Counted from the stretch's first letter, positions 1-11,564 are shown. The stretch: DNA of 64,000 bases from Limonium bicolor (GCA_023374045.1 CM041780.1:95451005-95515004); one strand, 5' to 3'. Numbers and translations are program-made. The notes: generated by a model from the sequence alone, not told the origin.

Positions 1-3000
1 CCGGAAAAAGTAAAGGAGACCATCTGGAAGAAGGTGCAAGAACGGTACAAGATCCCAGAAGAAGTGAAGAAGACCGTTCTTTCTTTGGTGGCCGGCAAAG
101 CTAAATCATTCCGCCACTACTTGGTTGAGCATTGGATCAACAGGGTGCCCCCACGTGAGCCTCCGCCGTATGTTGTATACAATGGCATGATAACTGAAGA
201 GGAGTGGAAGGAGTTCGTTGAGCGGCACGCCACCCCCGAGTTCAGGGTATGTTTGTGTGTACTCTTTTCTTAATTAATGCTCATAATGCTTTATCCCTGA
301 TTTTCTAATTAATTTCCTGTTGTACTTTCTTAACAGCAAGTACAAGAACAAGCACGACAAAACCGTGAAGCTAATCTCTACCCCCACACCATGGGACGAA
401 GGGGATATGTGGGCAGCCTCGAGGGATGGAAAGAAGCTGGTTTGCTGACACGGAGGAACGAGGATGGAAGTGAATGCCCGATCGAGGATGTCTCTGAGGC
501 GAGGAGGGTGCAGATGTACATACTGGGACGCCAGAAAACGACCAGCGAAGGTCAGAGGATATTTCCTAATGCTGCGATGGAACAACTGGCAAACCAAATT
601 GTAAGTATTTGAAAGTAGCTGTTGAATAATTTACTTATATACTCAAGTGTTTGTTGATCTTAAATCTCGTCATTAACTTCTTTGAAAATTGGACAGTACG
701 ATGCGGCACAGAGAGGAGAAGTGGACTTACACGCTCCTCCTTCTCAAGACGACGCGCTGAATCAAATGCTTGGGAAGAAGGATCACCCGGGGCGTGTTAG
801 AGGATTTGGGGGAGAAGTACGTCAGAAGAACGTATTCCCGCCATCTGCTAGGAAGGGTCAGATGAGTGCTGCTGAAGTCGAGGCGATGGTAGAGCGTAAG
901 TTCGCTGCTGAGCGCCAAGCTAATGACGAGAAACATGCTGCTGAGCGCCGGGCTATCGAGGAGAGGCTGCAGGAAGCGTTGAATGCGATTGCACATGCGA
1001 CTACTCAGCAGCAGCAGCTAGATCCTCCTCGAATGTCTTCCTCGTCTAGTTGTGCTCCGGCCGCTGACCCGTACCCGTTTGCCAACATCCAGGTTAACTT
1101 TGTTTAACTATTTTTCTTCTAAAATAAAGTTATTTAAATAGTATTAGATTGGACTCACTTATTTATTTCACGTATTATCTCTGTTTATTAAAGGAGCAAA
1201 AAAAATGTCGTCTCCAAATACCATTAGACGGGCACCCTGTAGATGCGGCCTACGGGACGGTGTTGCCATCAGGTCCACTCACGCTCATCAGTTTCGTACG
1301 TCTACCCCCATTCTACGCGCGTGTGACCTTGGACCTGATAGTTGATGGATTTGAGCATGCATACCTTCCGATGGCGATTGACAACAAATGCACGCTGATC
1401 GAAGCGAAGGGAGACATATTGCCCTGGCCAGCATGTTATATTGTTGTCACCGATGAGGTAAGACTGTTTGACAACCATTTAGTATCTAATAAAATGCATT
1501 ATTTAGCATTAAGTGTCTAATCTAATCTATTATAGATCCCTGAGCTTCCTCGCCGCGTAACCCGGCCCAGACTAGAAGAGACCAGCGCGCCGGCGAATCC
1601 TGAGATCCCTGAGGTTCCTCGCCGCGTATCCCGGCCCAGAGAAGAAGAGATCAGCGCGCCGACGAATCCTGCCAGAAGGGTATGTTCTAGATAAATGTTT
1701 AATGTTACTATAATAATCAATTAGTAATTATCTTTACATTTATGCTTTATTTTGTGTGTGAAGGGTAAGAATCCAGTGAGTCGGGGTGCGAAAGGTAAGA
1801 ATCCAGCGCCCGTCCGGGGTCGCACCAGGACTTCTGAGGCGCCTAAAAATAAGCTCGCACTGCCACAAAAACTTGTTAATGTTTTGGGGGCCAAGCAGAT
1901 GAATCTCTACGACAAGATCATGGTGAAGTCATCTCAAACTAACAACTTCATGATGACGCTTCCAAAGTCGATGTTTCACTACGAAGAAGATATGATGACG
2001 GCAATCAACTTTGAGGACATCAGAGAGATGATGTGTGGAGATTATCTGAACATTAACATTATTCAAGCTTATCTAAAGTAAGTGTTCTTTCCTCATACTG
2101 TAAAAACATATAGAATAAGTATCTATGAAGTTGCATTGGCTAACTTTTTATAGTACATGTGATATAATAGATGTCTGCTTGAGAGATGTGTTGAGAAGGA
2201 CATGACATGCGTTACTGCGGTGTGCCCGGAGCGTTTATCGTACGACAATGTCACTAGGGACCCTGGGAGGTTTTGTAACTACATGATTCATGTCTTCAAT
2301 GTTGTTGAACAACAGAATAAATTATTCATTCTAATGCCGTATCACCAAACGTGAGTTCTAATATAAAATTACATACTAATTAGCTAACTTTGTTACCTTC
2401 ATTTCTCATTTCATTTTGTATTTGACATTGTAGCCACCACTGGGCTTTGTTTATATTCTGCGCTGCCACCGCTACTCTGCTCGTTCTAGATCCACTAGGG
2501 CAGTGGAAAGAATTCAACACTGAAGACTTAATCAAAGAGTAAGTTTTTATTACTATTTAATTGTTTGTAAGTTTTTTGAACCAAAATTAATGTACTTGTT
2601 CATTTTGCTAAACGCTTTTGTTAATATATGTAACAGTTGTTACAAAAAAACCCCTCAGGGAGAGTTTGGTGATTTGACCGTCGATTACATCAAGGTTTGG
2701 TAATTCATGTATTTCATTCGTGCTGCTATTATCTTTGTACAATTGTTTTACATTTGTGAATTTTGGTGATTTAGTGCCCTACCCAAAAGGATTCTAAGAG
2801 TTGCGGGTACTACGTGATGCGGTATATGTACGAGTTCTGCGGGTACTTCCCAAGTTTTAAGAATGATATTGACAAGGTAATACGAACGCTGTCTTGTATT
2901 TAATTCTTTCGGCAGATTTTTTGTGTCTTTATCTTAATCTCATTATGTGTTCCATTCCTTTTCTTGTTGCAGATTAAAGAGCATTATGCCAGATTCAAGA

Positions 3001-3071
3001 CTTATGCTCCTGCCGACTTGTTGCATGTCAGAGAGAGCATGGCAGCCATGTTTATGAGAATGGAGTGGTAG
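1..3071 (+). CDS. CACTA transposon protein with Ulp1-like cysteine protease domain (5' partial, spliced)
   Basis: Exons read by eye with GT-AG borders: <1-246, 337-600, 697-1092, 1194-1457, 1536-1679, 1764-2077, 2171-2350, 2434-2538, 2637-2694, 2775-2876, 2973-3071. They join in one frame to 723 codons plus TAG. Residues about 1-230 resemble the plant En/Spm-type transposase family (the HPGRVRG block in exon 3 is its hallmark). A charged coiled-coil-like stretch follows (about 220-270). Exon 4 is a conserved transposon-associated domain (DUF8039-like). Exon 5 is a duplicated Pro/Arg-rich linker. The C-terminus is a C48/Ulp1 peptidase with His605 (HHW), Asp622 (VLDPL), Gln661 (CPTQ) and Cys667 (SCGYYV), so the catalytic set looks intact. 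In this family the protease is thought to process SUMO-like or transposon proteins; its exact role is unknown. The exon 6/7 junction is least sure: the nearer acceptor at 2153 gives a stop, whereas 2170 keeps the frame. Confidence 0.8.
1536..1673 (+). repeat. In-frame 69-bp tandem duplication in exon 5
   Basis: Two copies, 1536-1604 and 1605-1673, differ at a few bases and encode two 23-residue Pro/Arg/Glu-rich units (each beginning IPE and containing PRRV). The duplication preserves the reading frame and lies between the DUF8039-like exon and the protease part, so it lengthens a linker. Exon 6 opens with a similar short repeat (GGTAAGAATCCAG twice, 30 bp apart). Confidence 0.85.
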
Positions 3072-3540
3072 ACTAGCTAGCTGCTGCTGTAACATATATT
3101 TTTTTTTAGTTGCTGCTCTGATTCTGTTAGTTGCTGCTGCAACAGATTATATTGTGTAACAGATTATATTTTTTGTTAGTTGCTCTGATTCTGTTTGTAA
3201 TGAATTATGCTAGCTGCTGCTGTAACAGATTCTAGCTGTTGTATTGAATATTTCTGTTGCAATTGTGCGCAGAAATGAATTTGCAATTGTTATCTCTGTT
3301 GCAATTGTGTAACAGATTGAATATGTTACAGATTTTCGATCTGGTGCTTTATTAGATGTTATCTCTGTTGCAATTGTGTAACAGATTGAATATGTTACAG
3401 ATTTTCGATCTGGTGCTTTATTAGAATGAATTTGTGTTGTTGGTATTTGATTCAGGTGGTTCAATTGTGCAGTTTCTGCCCTCTGTTGCTTATCTGTTAC
3501 AATTCTGTCTCTGTTGCAATTGTGTAGATTTGTAAAAAAA
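3072..3540 (+). other. 3' untranslated/spacer region of the CACTA element
   Basis: AT-rich sequence after the stop codon. It is built from degenerate GCTGCTGTAACAGATT-type phrases and contains a 69-bp tandem duplication. No other reading frame of interest is seen. It probably carries the transposon transcript's 3' UTR and polyadenylation site. Confidence 0.6.
3290..3424 (+). repeat. 69-bp tandem duplication (2 copies)
   Basis: Copies start at 3290 and 3359 with TTATCTCTGTTGCAATTG and are almost identical through GGTGCTTTATTAGA. They lie in the non-coding 3' part of the CACTA element. Confidence 0.9.
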
Positions 3541-3563
3541 AAATAATAATAAAAAAAAATTAC

Positions 3564-3905
3564 ACTTTAGATTACGGTTCTAACAATAACCGTAATCTAA
3601 AGTCCTTTGGGCGCGCGCGCCAAAACACTTTAGATTACAGTTATTGTTAGAACCGTAATCTAAAGTGTCGACTTTACATTACGGTTATTTGTAAAACCGT
3701 GATCTAAAGTCCTTTGGTTCGCGCGCGCCAAAGGACTTTAGATCACGGTTTTACAAATAACCGTAATGTAAAGTCAATGACACGCGGGCCGGAAAAGGGC
3801 CATTAATTACGGTTTAAACCGTAATTAAAGACGCCATCTTTTTTACGCCGCGTAATTACGGTCCAGAACCGTAATTATACACGGTTTTGGACCGTAATTA
3901 AAGGC
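3564..3905. repeat. Palindromic subterminal repeats of the CACTA element
   Basis: Nested inverted repeats: 3564-3603 (arms ACTTTAGATTACGGTT) and its reverse-complement partner 3627-3666 around a GCGCGCGCGC core. Next comes 3670-3775, a palindrome with arms of nearly 50 bp and a CGCGCGCG centre. 3803-3828 is a perfect 26-bp palindrome, and 3849-3905 holds further ATTACGGT units. Subterminal repeat arrays in CACTA elements are the binding region for the TNPA/TNP1-like protein; here the unit is ATTACGGT and variants. The CpG-rich cores would be strong hairpins. Confidence 0.8.
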
Positions 3906-4129
3906 TTCCGTTCCACCAGTGAGTCTGGGCCACTCTCGGGATAAACCCTAAATCATTCCAGATTAAATGAAATGGGCCTAACAAAAGACTTAATTAACAA
4001 AAACTAGCCCAAATCTTTGTTTGAGAATAATTGTAAACCAGAAACTATAAACCAGTAAGAATAAAAAAGATGTTTAGTGTTATAAGTTCCTTAACAAATT
4101 GATACTTTGAACACCTTAATTATAGGTTA

Positions 4130-5289
4130 TTAGTGGAAGTTCGCACTTTCAAGTTGGTTACGACTTCTACGTATACCAGGTACGATTTCTCGTACTCAGA
4201 TGCTTTTGCTAACACACTTAAGAGGCGTTTTCGAAAAATGTTAGTGGAGCTTAAATGAATTTCAAAAGGAAACTGTTTGTGTGACTAACTCAGCTTGAGG
4301 TGACTAACTGAGCCTAGAATGTACAACTCACTTGATCATTGGTTCCTCTTATCTGGTCGTTTCATTAGACATTAACTGCCTAGGGTTTACGCTTCTGCAC
4401 TCTGTAGGACTGGGTGTTTTGGTATTGCTCTGGTGCAGTTAATGATCTAGTGGGAATATGGAAAATGTCAATCTTGGTAAATTCTTCCTTTGACTCTCAA
4501 TATCGTTTCATCCATGAGCTGAGTCTTTTGGTTATAACGTCCGCACGTCTTCATCAGTAACAGTGAGGGGCTGTATATCCCCTGTCCTAAAAGGACGTGT
4601 TAAACAGTGAGGGGCTGTATATCCCCTGTCCTAAAGGACGTGACTGGTGGTGGGGGCCATCTCTCCCAATTGGTTTTATTCGATTCTTGAGTTGCTGGTT
4701 CTTCGATCTCTTCTTCATTCCTAGTCCTAGTGACTACTTGGGTCTTCCTACTCCTAACTGGAACTGAATCTAACACAAGCAATGGATGTTCACTAACTTA
4801 TGGTGTGATTTCTTTTAATTGACTAACTTTAACTTTTTGTTATTTATCTCTTTTCTCAACTTGTTATCTTGACTTGGTGATTTTAGAGTGCCTTGTTCCT
4901 CTGTGTTGTTTTAAGTGTTTGTCTTCAAGTTATTATTTATTAAAGAGTTATATTATAAGTTTGTTTTGGAGGATCGTACCAGTTCCATTCCAGGGAACTG
5001 ACTCACCCCTCACGGGGTGGGCTGCTTGGTTTTATCTCGCAGGTACGTATTGTTATACAGGTGGCCACGAAGAGTATGAGTGATTGGGTTGGGAATTAGG
5101 TTTGGTGGAGAGTTGATTTATTTTATTATTATTATGTTTATGTTGCATTTTCTGCCAGTTCAGACCGTGGCTTTTGTAATCTTATAAGTTGTAACTGGTG
5201 AGGTTTGGTGTCGTGTTTAGAACCCGATGTTCTGTTAACACCTTTAGTATTTTATTTCCGCTGTAATTATGTTAAATAGGGGCGTTACA
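4130..5289 (+). mobile_element. Family A LTR, 3' end fragment (+ orientation)
   Basis: This is the reverse complement of the block that starts at 18358, 42957 and 51167: GTACGATTTCTCGTACTCAG near 4181, the GGGGCTGTATATCCCC minisatellite, CCCCTCACGGGG with CAGGTAC near 5040, and the terminus GGGGCGTTACA ending at 5289. No PBS follows, so it is not the 5' LTR of an intact element. The left limit is unclear: 3922-4130 is AT-rich and matches nothing else in the window convincingly. The CACTA element probably lies inside this LTR. Confidence 0.75.
4561..4643 (+). repeat. Family A LTR minisatellite (2 units)
   Basis: Two units of about 40 bp, each with GAGGGGCTGTATATCCCC followed by TGTCCTAAA.GGACGTG. 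Each unit carries two dyads, GGGG...CCCC and GTCC...GGAC. The same array with three units occurs in the other family A LTRs. Confidence 0.85.
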
Positions 5290-6520
5290 GTTGAGCTCCA
5301 TGACGAGATTGGATCTTTGGAGGCGGCAAGACAGGAAAGACCATTGCAAGGATTTGTTAACCCTTTATATGGCATGGATAATATCTCCTTGGAGGGACAT
5401 GACACCCAAGTCAGGTATGTAGGTGGCGCTCCCGGAATCAGTTAGCCGCTGAAGTTCAAAGGGCTCTAAGGCGCATCAAGCGCATGGAAAAGGTCGGTAA
5501 ACCTGCTGTTTTGACTATCTCTCTATGGGATCCTAACCGGACGTCGAGCTACCCGAAGCTGAAGCTCCCCACCTTGGCTCTCTACAAGGGCTCGACCGAT
5601 CCCCAAATCCATTTGGCAATGTTTGATCGAGAGATGTCCATCCTGAGGCTTAATGATATGCAAAAGGCTAAGGTTTTTGCCCGATACCTAGACAAGATTC
5701 CTCAACGATGGTACCAAACTCAAAGAATGAATACCATGACATACCAGGAGGTATGTGAAGCTTTCCTGACTCACTTCGAGTATGCTAAAAATTTGGAAAT
5801 CACCCGGTCTGACCTCACCAGCACGCGCCAAATGGGAAGTGAGTCCATGTTTGACTTTATAAAGTGGTAGAGGAGGAAGGCAGTAGGCATGCCTACAAGG
5901 ATGGATGAGCAGGAACAAATTCGCATGATCATTGAGAACATGCAGAAATAGTACAACGATGAGCTAAAGTATATGTACTTTCCAAGCTTTGATATGCTCA
6001 TGGGCCAGGTAGGTGTGTTAGAGGAGAAGATCCACAAAGGAGACCTAAAGCTCGGATATCCTCGGGGATCCGGAGGTAATTTGAAGTTCCCAAATTCTGA
6101 ACCAGCAAAAGCTTCCTACCCAACCGTAGCTTACGCACAGAGCGCACCACAGAGGTACGCAGGGCATACGAGGTGAATACAGTCCAGCAGCCAAGGGAAC
6201 GGGGGAGGATCTATCGAGCGGTACCACCTCCAAGACCGGATTTCAATCAACGAGAATTCACAGATATCGGTCAGCCTTTGAGTCAGGCTCTGAAGAAACT
6301 CTAGGAGCAGAACATTTTACAGCCTCTTCCGCCCCGGCCAGAAGTCACCCGTTTGGGCAAGAGTCCAAATCAGTTCTGTCACTACCATCAGTTACCACGT
6401 CATGACACCAATCATTGCAGGGCTTTACAGCATAAGATCCAAAACCTGATTGACTAGGGACTTCAGTTCTCGGAGCGCGGGAATATCTTCGGGAATCCCA
6501 CGCCAGAACACCACTAGGAA
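5290..6520 (+). pseudogene. Degenerate Ty3/gypsy gag (Athila/Tat-like), broken
   Basis: The reading frame from 5484 encodes a retrotransposon gag core: a run of Pro/Lys/Leu leading to YKGSTDP, then the RWYQT region, and the helix ending in SMFDFIKW. In-frame TAG codons at 5868-5870 and 5949-5951 interrupt it, and the frame shifts between about 6130 and 6197. The C-terminal part then continues in another frame with a further TAG near 6302. A C-x-x-H...H-x-T-x-x-C zinc-knuckle-like motif at 6377-6418, followed by an IQNLID-like tail, is typical of Athila/Tat gag proteins. Gag packages the element's RNA in virus-like particles. No protease or RT follows, so this is a relic. The segment upstream of 5484 also appears to be gag but is broken. 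Confidence 0.7.
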
Positions 6521-7442
6521 TCTTTGTTATTTTTTCTTTTCCCTTCAGTTGTTTTTCGTAGCTCTTTTCTTTTTCCTTTAATTACCTTTCTTTCGTTAGC
6601 TAGTTCAATTGTCTTTTCCATTTAATTTGTACTCAATGTCACTGTTGTTTCTTTTGGTTATCAATAAAATTCCTTCTTTGTTCATGTTTTAATCTTTATA
6701 CATTCATTCATGCGCCCAAAAAAAAGATAAAGGAAAACTCTCACTCATGAAGCATGTCTATAAGCATCAAAAAGCAAAACCTTTGTCTTGTACAAAACCA
6801 CCTTCCCATACATACATCCACCACCCCCATCACAGCCACCACGTATATCACATCATTTCATCATTTTTGCCATTTCACCAGACACATAAAAACAAAATTT
6901 CTGCCACCAAAGAAAAAGAAAAAAAATGAGTCACTCCACATGGTCACCACATTACCACTCACCATTACACACACAACCATCCACCACAAATAACCTGGGT
7001 ATTCAAAGGCTTGTCAAAAAACCCCACAACAATACTGGGGGCAATCTGAGTTCAAGAACGATAATGTTTATTTCTTTGTTTAACGTGCAAACAAGTCTCT
7101 GAGTACACACTTCGTCAGAGCGTCTTGAGTGGTAAAACCAAGAGAGAACGAGCATGTCATTTTTACACGACTCCAGTAAGCTTACATTCAAAGATAAGGT
7201 AAATGGCATAACTCCGACCGAAGGAGATAATTTGTAAATTTACGCTTAAACCTATGAAAAGTAACAAAGAACAGAAACACAACTATTAGGGATGACAAAG
7301 CACTTAGGTACAGCACCGCACAGCCAAAAGTCTGTGAACCCTGACATTACACCCTAGGCACCCCCGCTGAGCTTTTGTATATGTTCCTTTTTTACAACAC
7401 TACAAACTCCACAAACAAGCTAGGCAATGATGAAACCGACCC
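6521..7442 (+). other. Non-coding retroelement-like spacer
   Basis: Pyrimidine-rich sequence (6525-6690), a CA/CAC-rich stretch (6790-6990), and ACTGGGGGCAA at about 7034, which resembles a PPT of Athila/Tat-type elements. It is probably the 3' non-coding part and possibly LTR sequence of the element that supplied the gag relic. No gene is seen. Confidence 0.4.
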
Positions 7443-9849
7443 TGTAATGACCCCAAAACCACCCTGGTTGGGAGACCATTACACGCCGTGCGCTTATTCC
7501 TAAGACACGCAAGGCTACTATCGAAACCCAAACATATACTAATGCTCATATATTACCAGATAACGATTACAACATGTCTTTACAATACATAGGTGGAAGC
7601 CAAACTGAAATACAAAGCATGATCTAAATACAACAGGGCACCATGGCCAAACAAGCTGAATACAAAATTCAAACGCCAAGATGAAAAGTAGAAACTGAAT
7701 CTCCAAGCTTGAACTAAAACCTGCAAATCAGACGGAGATAGGGGTGAGCCAAACTATAGCTTAGTAGGTGATAAACTTCATCAGTTGAGCATGCTCAAAA
7801 CAGATACTGAACATACATGTATACGTATACGAAAAGACTTAGCCAGAGCAAAATCAGAGACAAAGCAGAAGTCTTTCAAATAGACAGAATTCCAAAACAC
7901 AACAAGCTAAGAGGTGGTCAAAACATACACTTAATAGCATAAGGTAAACCTAAGCTGAAATCCTGACGAAATCAGAAGCTTATCAAACTCAAAAGCTTAA
8001 ACATAATCAGAAGTTTAGAAAAATCAGAAGCTTAGCAAAATCCAGAACTTAGCAGAAGACGGTAAGCACACAGCAGACCGTCTCAAATCAAATATAGATA
8101 GAGCAGATGAAGTAGAGCACTTTACAAATCAAAAATCCTCAACAGACAGGAAGCACACAACAGCCTATCTGAGTTTGAAAACAAACAGAACTGGCGGAAC
8201 CAGTACAAAGAAACAGAAGTGTTCAAAGGACAGAAAGCACACAACAGTCTGTCAAATACAAAAGTAGAGAGAACAGACAGAAGTCAAATAGAACACGAAT
8301 AGAAGTGGGACACTAGAATTCAAAGCATACAGACATAACGGAGCGAGTCTGTGAACAGAACAAGGAAACATCACTCGTGAACAGAACAGGTGAGACACCA
8401 GTGAACAGAACAGGGGAGACACCCGTGAGATAACAGAAGGATGTCCTATGCAACATGCTACGGAATAGCTAGACCCAGCCATCCACAGCTCAGACACAGA
8501 GAAGACTTGGTCCCAAATCAGAAGCTTTCAAAACATATCCAAGCCTTATACATAACAGAACGGAAGTCTTTATCAGAGCAGAGCATAAAGCATAAGCTTA
8601 ATCAAAACAAAACAGAGGGCGTTGCAGAGCGCTAACACCCAAGCCCAAGGCTTAATACAACCCAAAACAGAATTCACAAGCTGAAACAGAAGCCTTAAGC
8701 CAAGACCAAATGAAATACAAAAGTCAAAACCAATGTCAGAAGTTGAAACTCACATTCAAAGCAATTTAGAGTTCAAAGGCTTATCGAAGATTTTCAAATC
8801 TAAGTACACATATACATGTGCTAAAACATATTAAAACAGATAGTACTCAAAAATAGGAATCCAGCGCCGTAAACGGCACTCAAAGTGGAGGTCAGATGAA
8901 GAAGTTATGCCAAAAACAAAGGCCGGTCCGAACATACGTCCGACCTTGCATGTTCGGACGTTTCGTCGAGAGTCAGATAACCTGCCCGCACATGATGTCC
9001 GAACTTCAATGTTCGGACACATGTTTGGACACTGCAAAAACAGCAAAATCAATTGCGGAAATCAGCTAGAAGCAAGGCTCAAATCCTCCACAAGACATAC
9101 ATAACTTATAGTAGCAAAATAGCCAATCGAAAACACATTTCCATGAGGTTTTAACACATCAATGCACATCAAAATCCACCAAAAACATCACCAATCAGGG
9201 AGTCAAAGATATCATATTCAAAAACTAGAACAAAACCCCCATGGGTGAACACACACAACAGAATCCATCTACCACCTACCTCATATCCGAAGCAACGTTA
9301 TCTCTGTAGACTCTACGAAACACCCTCCTCAAATCTCCACTCGAATGATAATCCCTCGAATTGAACCATTCCCAAATACAAAATCAAAATCAGAAAAGAG
9401 GAAGGGGAAACTCAAAGGAAAAGGAAACCAGATCTAAAACCCGAACCTGACCGACGCTTGATAGATGAACAGATTTCCATAAGCAGATTCAACATTTAAT
9501 TACGGAAGAAGATTGGAGAGCAGATGAAGAGTGGAGCGCAAGGGAGGAAGTTAAGAGTTGGGAAAATATTGAGAGAACTATCGTGGAGAAACAACGAGAA
9601 GTCAGAAATGAGAGGAAGGAAATAAAAAAAAAACTCCCTTCCTTAACTTAATGAAATACGATAAAAGAAATAGAAGATAGAATAATTACATTAATTAAAG
9701 AAGGGAAGGAAAAGGAAGTTATTATTTCCTTTTACTAGCATAAATAAATCCAACGTATGATCCTCCTTCCCAAAGCTAATCTAATAATAGTAAAAAATGT
9801 TATAAACTCCCTTACGAGTCAGAACGAAAAAAAAATTTGGGGCATAACA
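7443..9849 (-). repeat. Family C LTR 1 (2407 bp)
   Basis: Bounded by TGTAATGACCCC on the left and GGGGCATAACA on the right (plus strand). It carries A-rich, AGCTT/AGAAGC-rich sequence, a GAACAGAAC-type minisatellite at 8351-8429, and short inverted repeats of GTCCGAAC/GTTCGGAC at 8925-9030. No coding potential. Confidence 0.85.
8351..8429 (-). repeat. Short minisatellite in family C LTR
   Basis: Three units of about 26 bp built on GTGAACAGAACAGGTGAGAC. Equivalent arrays lie near 12467-12547, 15387-15468 and 18237-18318. Confidence 0.75.
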
Positions 9850-10354
9850 ATATACCCCCCTTAAAAAGAATTTTATCCTCGAAATTAGACGAAACCCAGA
9901 ATACAAGCAGATGCACTTCTAGTGCCGGAATATTACTAGCACTTATACATACTGAAGGAATCTCACAGATAAAAGGTCAACCCTCATAGGGTGTTAACGT
10001 TCTGAACGGAACTGACAGCTGATTGACTGATAGAAGGGAAAGCAGAAGATTACTAACACATAGCTCTAAGGCACAGAAGAGAATGGTCACAAAGCTAACA
10101 CTAAGAATACACTGGCTGATTCACTGACAAAGGAAGCAAAGCAGATGATCATTAATGCTCAGCGCAAGGCACAGAAAGAACATTCACTCATTTCAGAAGC
10201 TCTAACCTCGATGAGTTAACGCAAAAGTTTACTGGTTGACTTACTAACAGAAGGGGTAGAATAGAAGATCACTAACTGTCAACCCAAAAGCACAGGAACT
10301 CTCAGACACCCACAAATCCCAACAAAAAACAAACCTAGCTCTGATACCTTTAAA
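9850..10354 (-). other. Family C internal segment 1 (505 bp)
   Basis: Begins (plus strand) with ATATACCCCCCTTAAAAAG, the complement of the PPT, followed by the CCTCGAAATTAG block. It ends with GCTCTGATACCT (10338-10349), the PBS complement with its last base changed. Non-coding. Confidence 0.85.
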
Positions 10355-11060
10355 TGTAATGACTCCAAAACCACCCAGGTTGGGAGACCGTGACACGCCG
10401 CGCGCTTATTACCTAAGACACGGAAGGCTACACTATCGAAACCCCAAAACAGAAACTAATGCTCTTATATTACCAGATAAACGATTACAACATGCCTTTA
10501 CAATACACAGGCCGAAGCCAAACTCAAATACAAAGCATGATCTAAATACAACTGGGCACCATTGCCAAACAAGCTGAATACAAAATTCAAAATCAGAAAA
10601 GAGGAAGGGGAAACTCAAAGGAAAAGGAAACCAGATCTAAAACCCGAACCTGACCGACGCTTGATAGATGAACAGATTTCCACAAGTAGATTCAACATAT
10701 AATTATGGAAGAAGATTGGAGAGGAGATGAAGAGTGGAGCGCAAGGGAGGAAGTTGAGAGTTGGGAAAATATTGAGAGAACTATAGTGGAGAAAGAACGA
10801 GAAGTTAGAAATGAGAGGAAGGAAATCAAAATAAAAAAAATCTCTTCCTTAACTTAAAGAAATACGATAAAAGAAATAGAAGATATAATAATTAATTTAA
10901 TTAAAGTAGGGAAGGAAAAGGAAGTTATTAATTCGTTTTACTAGCATAAATAAATCCAACGTAAGACCCTCCTTCCCAAAGCTAATCTAATAATAGTAAA
11001 AAATGTAATAAACTCCCTTACTAGTCAGAACGAAAAGAAAAAAAAATTTGGGGCATAACA
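10355..11060 (-). repeat. Family C LTR 2, internally deleted (706 bp)
   Basis: Both ends are present, but about 1.7 kb of the middle is missing relative to LTR 1. The junction is at about 10581-10595, where CAAAATTCAAA from the left part meets CAAAATCAAAATCAG-type sequence from the right part, a short direct repeat. Confidence 0.85.
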
Positions 11061-11564
11061 ATATACCCCCCTTAAAAAGAATTTATCCTCGAAATTAAAC
11101 GAAACCCAGAATACAAGCAGATGCACTTCTAGTGCCGGAATATTACTAGCACTAATACATACTGAAGGAATCTCACAGATAAAAGGTCAACCCTCATAGT
11201 GAATTAACGCTCTGAACAGAACTAACAGCTGATTGACTAATAGAAGGGCAAGCAGAAGATTACTAAACATAGCTCTAAGGCACAGAAGAGAACGGTCACA
11301 AAGCTAACACTAAGAGTACACTGGCTGATTCGCAGACAGAGGAAACAAAGCAGATGATCATTAATGCTCAGCGCAAGGCACGGAAAGAACACTCACTCAT
11401 TTCAGAAGCTCTAACCTAGAAGAGTTAACGCTCAAGTTTACTGGTTGACTTACTGACAGAAGGCGTAGAACAGAAGATCACTAACTGTCAATCCAAAAGC
11501 ACAGAAACTCCCAGACACCCACAAATCCCAACGAAAAAACAAACCTAGCTCTGATACCATTATA
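11061..11564 (-). other. Family C internal segment 2 (504 bp)
   Basis: Same layout as segment 1. Intact PBS complement GCTCTGATACCA at 11548-11559, five bases from the next LTR. Non-coding. Confidence 0.85.

Larger units (their letters stand above)
1..3921 (+). mobile_element. CACTA (En/Spm-type) DNA transposon, 3' portion
   Basis: The left end lies outside the window. The visible part holds a multi-exon transposon gene with an Ulp1-like protease, then about 470 bp of AT-rich non-coding sequence, then dense palindromic subterminal repeats, and ends at TTCCACCAGTG (3911-3921). Read from the other strand, the end starts CACTGGTGGAA and runs into copies of an ATTACGGT motif, the layout of CACTA termini of the CACTG kind. 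The next three bases (AGT, 3922-3924) would be the target-site copy, but this cannot be checked without the 5' end. Flanking sequence to the right is retrotransposon LTR, so the element probably inserted in one. Family assignment is firm from the gene; the exact terminus is an inference. Confidence 0.72.

Noticed and set aside
4874..5083. 69-codon frame in the left family A LTR, echoed by 51270-51488 on the other strand
   Set aside because: Both are translations of the same LTR segment (CCCCTCACGGGG block); no domain, and the ends are not conserved.
8252..8497. 81-codon minus-strand frame with similar frames at 12342-12614 and 15286-15555
   Set aside because: They fall at the same place in family C LTRs and change length from copy to copy. 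Low-complexity Ser/Cys/Leu content; no coding support.
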